18,296 nt of DNA. Origin: Scleromatobacter sp038208735 (GTDB lineage: Bacteria; Pseudomonadota; Gammaproteobacteria; Burkholderiales; Burkholderiaceae_C). The notes beneath the pieces were generated by a model. The model was not told the origin of the DNA and did not search any database. It saw only the letters and a list, made by a program, of their open reading frames with translations. Position 1 is the first letter of the stretch. Each line of letters opens with the position of its first letter. This document shows, piece by piece, positions 15,219-18,296 of the stretch. The stretch lies in contig JBBQYL010000094.1 of assembly GCA_038208735.1 (NCBI GenBank), forward strand, positions 1 to 18,296. Direction: 5' to 3'. The position numbers were made by a program, and so were the translations under genes.

Positions 15219-15355
15219 GAGGCACATCTTGGCATGACTTGCGTGCGGATTCCGTCGGAGCTTTCTCGGGTCTGCATGGTTCCGTGCGCATCGTCCTCGC
15301 GCGCCTCGTGCGATAGTCGGTCCACCCTTGTGATCCGCGAAACGAGCGTCCCACC

Positions 15356-16612
15356 ATGACCATCCTCGTCCTCGGCAGCGGCGTGATCGGCACCTCGGTC
15401 GCCTACTACCTGGCCCGCGCAGGCCACGACGTGACCGTGATCGACCGCCAGGCCGGCCCCGCGCTCGAGACCAGCTTCGCCAACGCCGGCGAGGTCTCGC
15501 CCGGCTACGCGTCACCCTGGGCCGGGCCCGGCGTGCCGATGAAGGCCATCAAGTGGCTGCTGATGAACCACAGCCCGCTGATCATCAAGCCGATGCTGGA
15601 GGCGTCGATGTGGCGCTGGGGCTTCGCGATGCTGCGCAACTGCACCGAGGCGCGCTACCGCGTCAACAAGGCGCGCATGGTGCGCGTGGCCGAGTACAGC
15701 CGCGACTGCCTGAAAGAGCTGCGCGCCGAGACGGGCATCACCTATGACGACCGCGCCCAGGGCACGCTGCAGCTGTTTCGCACGCAAAAGCAGCTGGACG
15801 GCGTGTACAAGGACACCGAGATCCTCGACCGGTACGGCGTGCCCTTCCAGGTGCTCGATACCGACGGCTACCTGCGGTACGAGCCGGCGCTGGCCGGCGT
15901 CAAACACAAGTTCGTGGGCGCGCTGCGCCTGCCCGGCGACGAGACGGGCGACTGCTTCCTGTTCACGCAGCGCCTGGCGAAGATGGCCGAGGCGCTGGGC
16001 GCGAAGTTCCGCTTCGGAGTCGACATCCAGGGCATCGCCAGCGACGGCAAGCGGGTCACGGGCGTCGACACGAACGAGGGCCGGCTGGTGGCCGACCACG
16101 TGGTGCTGGCGCTGGGCAGCCACTCGCCGGCCTGGCTCAAGCCACTGGGCATCGACATCCCGGTGTATCCGGTCAAGGGCTTTTCCATCACCGTGCCCAT
16201 CAAGGACGCCAGGGCGGCGCCCGAGTCGACCATCATGGACGAGACGCACAAGGTGGCCGTCACGCGCCTGGGCGACCGCATCCGCGTGGGCGGCATGGCG
16301 CAGCTCTCGGGCTACGACATGGCGCTCGACGAGGCCCGGCGCAAGACGCTCGAGTTCGTGCTCACCGACCTGTTTCCCGACGGCGGCGACCTGAGCCGGA
16401 CCACGTTTTGGACCGGGCTCCGCCCGATGACCCCCGACGGCACCCCGGTGATGGGCGGCACCAGGCTGGCCAACCTGACGCTGGCCACCGGCCACGGCAC
16501 GCTCGGCTGGACGATGGCCACCGGCACCGGCCGGGCCATCGCCGACCTGCTGAGCGGCAAGAAGCCCGAGATCGACTTCGAGGGGCTCACGGCGGCGCGC
16601 TACGCCTCCTGA
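15356..16612 (+). CDS. dadA: D-amino acid dehydrogenase small subunit
   Basis: The 418-aa flavoprotein oxidatively deaminates D-amino acids (classically D-alanine) to 2-oxo acids, passing electrons to the respiratory chain at the inner face of the cytoplasmic membrane. It begins with the FAD-binding motif GSGVIG (7-12) in a typical Rossmann start. The ETSFANAGEVSPGYASPWAGPG region (38-59) is characteristic of DadA. The C-terminal FAD contacts include WTGLRPMTPDGTPVMG and LATGHGTLGWTMATGTG. Length is close to the usual 416-434. In many bacteria it lies with alanine racemase dadX or an Lrp-type regulator; neither is here. It is divergent from the M16 gene across about 130 bp. The initiation region lacks a strong ribosome binding site. 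Confidence 0.93.
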   Translation: MTILVLGSGVIGTSVAYYLARAGHDVTVIDRQAGPALETSFANAGEVSPGYASPWAGPGVPMKAIKWLLMNHSPLIIKPMLEASMWRWGFAMLRNCTEARYRVNKARMVRVAEYSRDCLKELRAETGITYDDRAQGTLQLFRTQKQLDGVYKDTEILDRYGVPFQVLDTDGYLRYEPALAGVKHKFVGALRLPGDETGDCFLFTQRLAKMAEALGAKFRFGVDIQGIASDGKRVTGVDTNEGRLVADHVVLALGSHSPAWLKPLGIDIPVYPVKGFSITVPIKDARAAPESTIMDETHKVAVTRLGDRIRVGGMAQLSGYDMALDEARRKTLEFVLTDLFPDGGDLSRTTFWTGLRPMTPDGTPVMGGTRLANLTLATGHGTLGWTMATGTGRAIADLLSGKKPEIDFEGLTAARYAS

Positions 16613-16658
16613 TGCCCGGCCAGAAGGTGCCTATCGGCATCCGCGCGTCGCGCTGAAG

Positions 16659-16698
16659 CCCGGATCCCGCCGGGAAACGTCTTGTAACCGTGACGTTT
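16659..16698. promoter_or_regulatory. Two adjacent dyads downstream of dadA
   Basis: CCCGG-ATCCCG-CCGGG (16659-16674) is followed immediately by AAACGTC-N10-GACGTTT (16675-16698), ending in TTTT. On the plus strand the pair could act as a bipartite terminator of dadA; the second, AT-richer dyad could instead be an operator for the 83-aa gene. Neither is a textbook T-tailed terminator. Confidence 0.4.
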
Positions 16699-16858
16699 TG
16701 GGCATCGCGCTGCCTCGTGACGCGCCGCGTAGTGGTTCGCGCGCCCTTCCCTCGCCCTACGATGAATTCGCGCTGCTCAACAGGTCTCCGTCGGAGGCAC
16801 GGCGCGAATCAAGCCGCGGCGCAGAACCGCCGGCATCATCCAATACGAGGGATTCCAC

Positions 16859-17110
16859 ATGACCGCCACTTCGCCCAAGACCCGCGCCCCGTCCACCGCC
16901 AGGCTGTTGCGTCCGTCCACGCTGCTGCTCGCCGCTGTCATCGCACTCGAGGTGGTGGGCGTGCGCGTGCTGTCCACGGCCGACGCTGACCCGGTCGTTG
17001 CGTCGATCGACGGCACCGCGGTGGCGGCACCGGCGGGGCCCGCGCGCCAGCTGCGCGCCGGCGCGGTGGAAGTGCGCATCGTCGCCCAGGCCGACCTGCC
17101 CGCGCACTGA
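16859..17110 (+). CDS. Small single-span membrane protein, unknown function
   Basis: The 83-aa product has a basic N-terminus (about 18 residues), one hydrophobic helix (STLLLAAVIALEVVGVRVL, about 20-38) and a small Ala/Val-rich outer segment ending in QADLPAH. The helix may be an uncleaved anchor or a signal peptide. I do not recognise the family. GAGGG about 7 bases before ATG 16859 supports translation. It lies between dadA and the SPFH gene on the same strand, 117 bp ahead of the latter. Confidence 0.6.
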   Translation: MTATSPKTRAPSTARLLRPSTLLLAAVIALEVVGVRVLSTADADPVVASIDGTAVAAPAGPARQLRAGAVEVRIVAQADLPAH

Positions 17111-17227
17111 TCGCCCTGAAACGTCGATTGAACGGCCCGGCGGCACCACCCATCGGAGGGGACGCCCCGAGGCCATGCATGCGTCTATGATCCGCCCTGA
17201 ATGCAACCAGCAGCCAGCGGAGGCAGC

Positions 17228-18262
17228 ATGTCATTGATGGGATTCATCAAGAAGCAGTTCATCGACGTCATCGAGTGGCAGGAGCCGGGCGACGGCATCC
17301 TCTCGTGGCGTTATCCGATGCAGGACAACGAGATCCAGAACGGCGCCCGTCTGACGGTTCGCGAGTCCCAGGCGGCGCTGTTCGTCAACGAGGGCCGTGC
17401 GGCCGACGCGTTCCCCCCGGGGCTGTACACGCTGAACACGCACACGCTGCCGCTGCTCACCAACCTGATGAACTGGGACAAGCTGTTCGCGTCCCCGTTC
17501 AAGAGCGACGTCTACTTCTTCTCCACACGCCTGCAGGTCGACCAGCGCTGGGGCACGCCGCAGCCCGTCACGCTGCGCGACAAGGACTTCGGCGCGATCC
17601 GCATCCGCGCGTTCGGCAACTACTCGTGGCGCGTCGCCGACCCGAAGCTGTTCCAGCAACAGGTGTCGGGCACGCGCGGCACCTACACCGTCGAGGAGAT
17701 CGACGGCCAGCTGCGCGGGCTGATGCTGCAGCACCTGTCGGACGCGGTGGCGCAGAGCGGCATCCCGTTCCTCGACCTCGCGGCCAACCAGGTGGAGTTC
17801 GCCGCGCAGATCAAGACGGCCGTGGCCCCCGCGTTCACCGCGCTGGGCCTGGCGCTGGACATGGTCACGGTGCAGAACGTGTCGCTGCCCGACGAGCTGC
17901 AGAAGATCCTCGACCAGAAGATCGGCATGGGCATGGTGGGCCAGAACATGGGCGCTTTCATGCAGTACCAGACCGCGCAGTCCATCCCCAAGTTCGCCGA
18001 GAGCGCGGGCGAAGGCGGCGGCGGCATCGCCGGCAGCGCCATGGGCCTGGGCGCCGGCGTGGCGCTGGGCCAGGTCCTGGCGGGCAACATCGCGCAGGGC
18101 CTGGGCACGGGCATCGCCACGGCTGCGGCGGCCAGCGGCGAGCCGCCGCCGGTGCAGGACGTGATGGCGCTGCTCGAGAAGCTGGGCGAACTCAAGGCCA
18201 AGGGCATCCTCACCGAGGAAGAATTCGCCGCCAAGAAGACCGAGCTGCTGAAGAAGCTGTGA
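17228..18262 (+). CDS. SPFH-domain protein with C-terminal SHOCT domain (YdjI-like)
   Basis: The 344-aa protein belongs to the bacterial SPFH branch once labelled virion core protein (B. subtilis YdjI). Residues 5-230 cover the SPFH region: FIDVIEWQEPGDGILSWRYP (11-30), SQAALFVNEGRAADAFPPGLYTL (47-69) and FGAIRIRAFGNYSWRVADP (121-139). A Gly/Ala-rich flexible section (260-302) follows, then a SHOCT motif (VMALLEKLGELKAKGILTEEEF...KKTELLKKL, 312-344), a short two-helix oligomerisation element. YdjI is reported to help recruit PspA to stressed membranes; a scaffolding or membrane-stress role here is inference. No TFIIB-type zinc protein or PspA gene is visible. ATG 17228 follows GGAGG at ideal spacing; an in-frame start at 17201 lacks one. 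Only 34 unassigned bases remain after the stop. Confidence 0.85.
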   Translation: MSLMGFIKKQFIDVIEWQEPGDGILSWRYPMQDNEIQNGARLTVRESQAALFVNEGRAADAFPPGLYTLNTHTLPLLTNLMNWDKLFASPFKSDVYFFSTRLQVDQRWGTPQPVTLRDKDFGAIRIRAFGNYSWRVADPKLFQQQVSGTRGTYTVEEIDGQLRGLMLQHLSDAVAQSGIPFLDLAANQVEFAAQIKTAVAPAFTALGLALDMVTVQNVSLPDELQKILDQKIGMGMVGQNMGAFMQYQTAQSIPKFAESAGEGGGGIAGSAMGLGAGVALGQVLAGNIAQGLGTGIATAAAASGEPPPVQDVMALLEKLGELKAKGILTEEEFAAKKTELLKKL

Positions 18263-18296
18263 TGCCGTCGCAAGTCGCTCTCGGCGCTCCAGGCGG

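Noticed and set aside
12948..15359. Plus-strand open frame of 803 codons
   Set aside because: It is antisense to the M16 peptidase and has no recognisable domain.
12229..15393. Minus-strand open frame of 1054 codons ending in the DUF1653 sequence
   Set aside because: Only the last 86 codons have family similarity; the rest is an alternative frame of the M16 gene. The GTG at 12489 explains the DUF1653 protein.
16682..16710. ECF-type promoter with a TGTAACC -35 element
   Set aside because: The -35-like string is present at 16683-16689, but no matching -10 element such as CGAA lies 16 bp downstream.

Overview
This window looks like chromosomal DNA from a high-GC betaproteobacterium, most likely of the order Burkholderiales. 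The evidence is strongly GC-biased third codon positions, Ala/Pro-rich exported proteins, and the gene set itself (RND efflux pair, DadA, M16 peptidase, DUF1653, DUF1697, SPFH-SHOCT protein). Genus-level placement is inference. I see no rRNA, tRNA, CRISPR array, transposase or phage genes. Most of the long open frames opposite the large genes are GC-driven antisense shadows.

Layout. Bases 1-544 (minus) carry the N-terminal part of a TonB-like, proline-rich single-span protein that runs off the left edge. A soluble epoxide hydrolase (729-1592, plus) converges on a minus-strand block read from 5376 down to 1597: an ABC exporter half-transporter, a translationally coupled 94-aa protein of unknown function, a small secreted protein that resembles EF-Tu domain III, and a GIDE-domain membrane protein. 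Two small REP-like hairpins lie between the last two genes. A 50-bp divergent gap with a perfect 8-bp inverted repeat separates the ABC gene from a plus-strand trio: a DUF1697 protein, an Xre-family addiction-module antidote without a toxin next to it, and a 90-aa secreted protein. A GNAT acetyltransferase (minus) faces this trio.

Region 7599-15218 is read on the minus strand and has two transcription units. The upstream unit is a two-domain M16 zinc peptidase with a GTGA-coupled DUF1653 gene. The downstream unit is an efflux pair: a lipoprotein membrane-fusion protein followed after 12 bp by an HAE1-type RND pump. No outer-membrane channel gene is present. A plausible promoter (TTCCCC-17-TATAAA) with a palindrome over its -35 box lies just upstream of the fusion protein, which suggests repressor control of efflux. 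On the right, dadA (D-amino acid dehydrogenase) diverges from the M16 gene and is followed by an 83-aa single-span protein and an SPFH-SHOCT protein.

Most genes here are ordinary housekeeping or accessory functions. The best candidates for something not well described are the exported EF-Tu-domain-III-like protein (2742-3167), the orphan antidote with a non-family C-terminal extension (6007-6552), the unknown protein coupled to the ABC exporter (3248-3532), and the extra hydrophobic C-terminal segment on the RND pump. I did not find a clear new multi-gene system.
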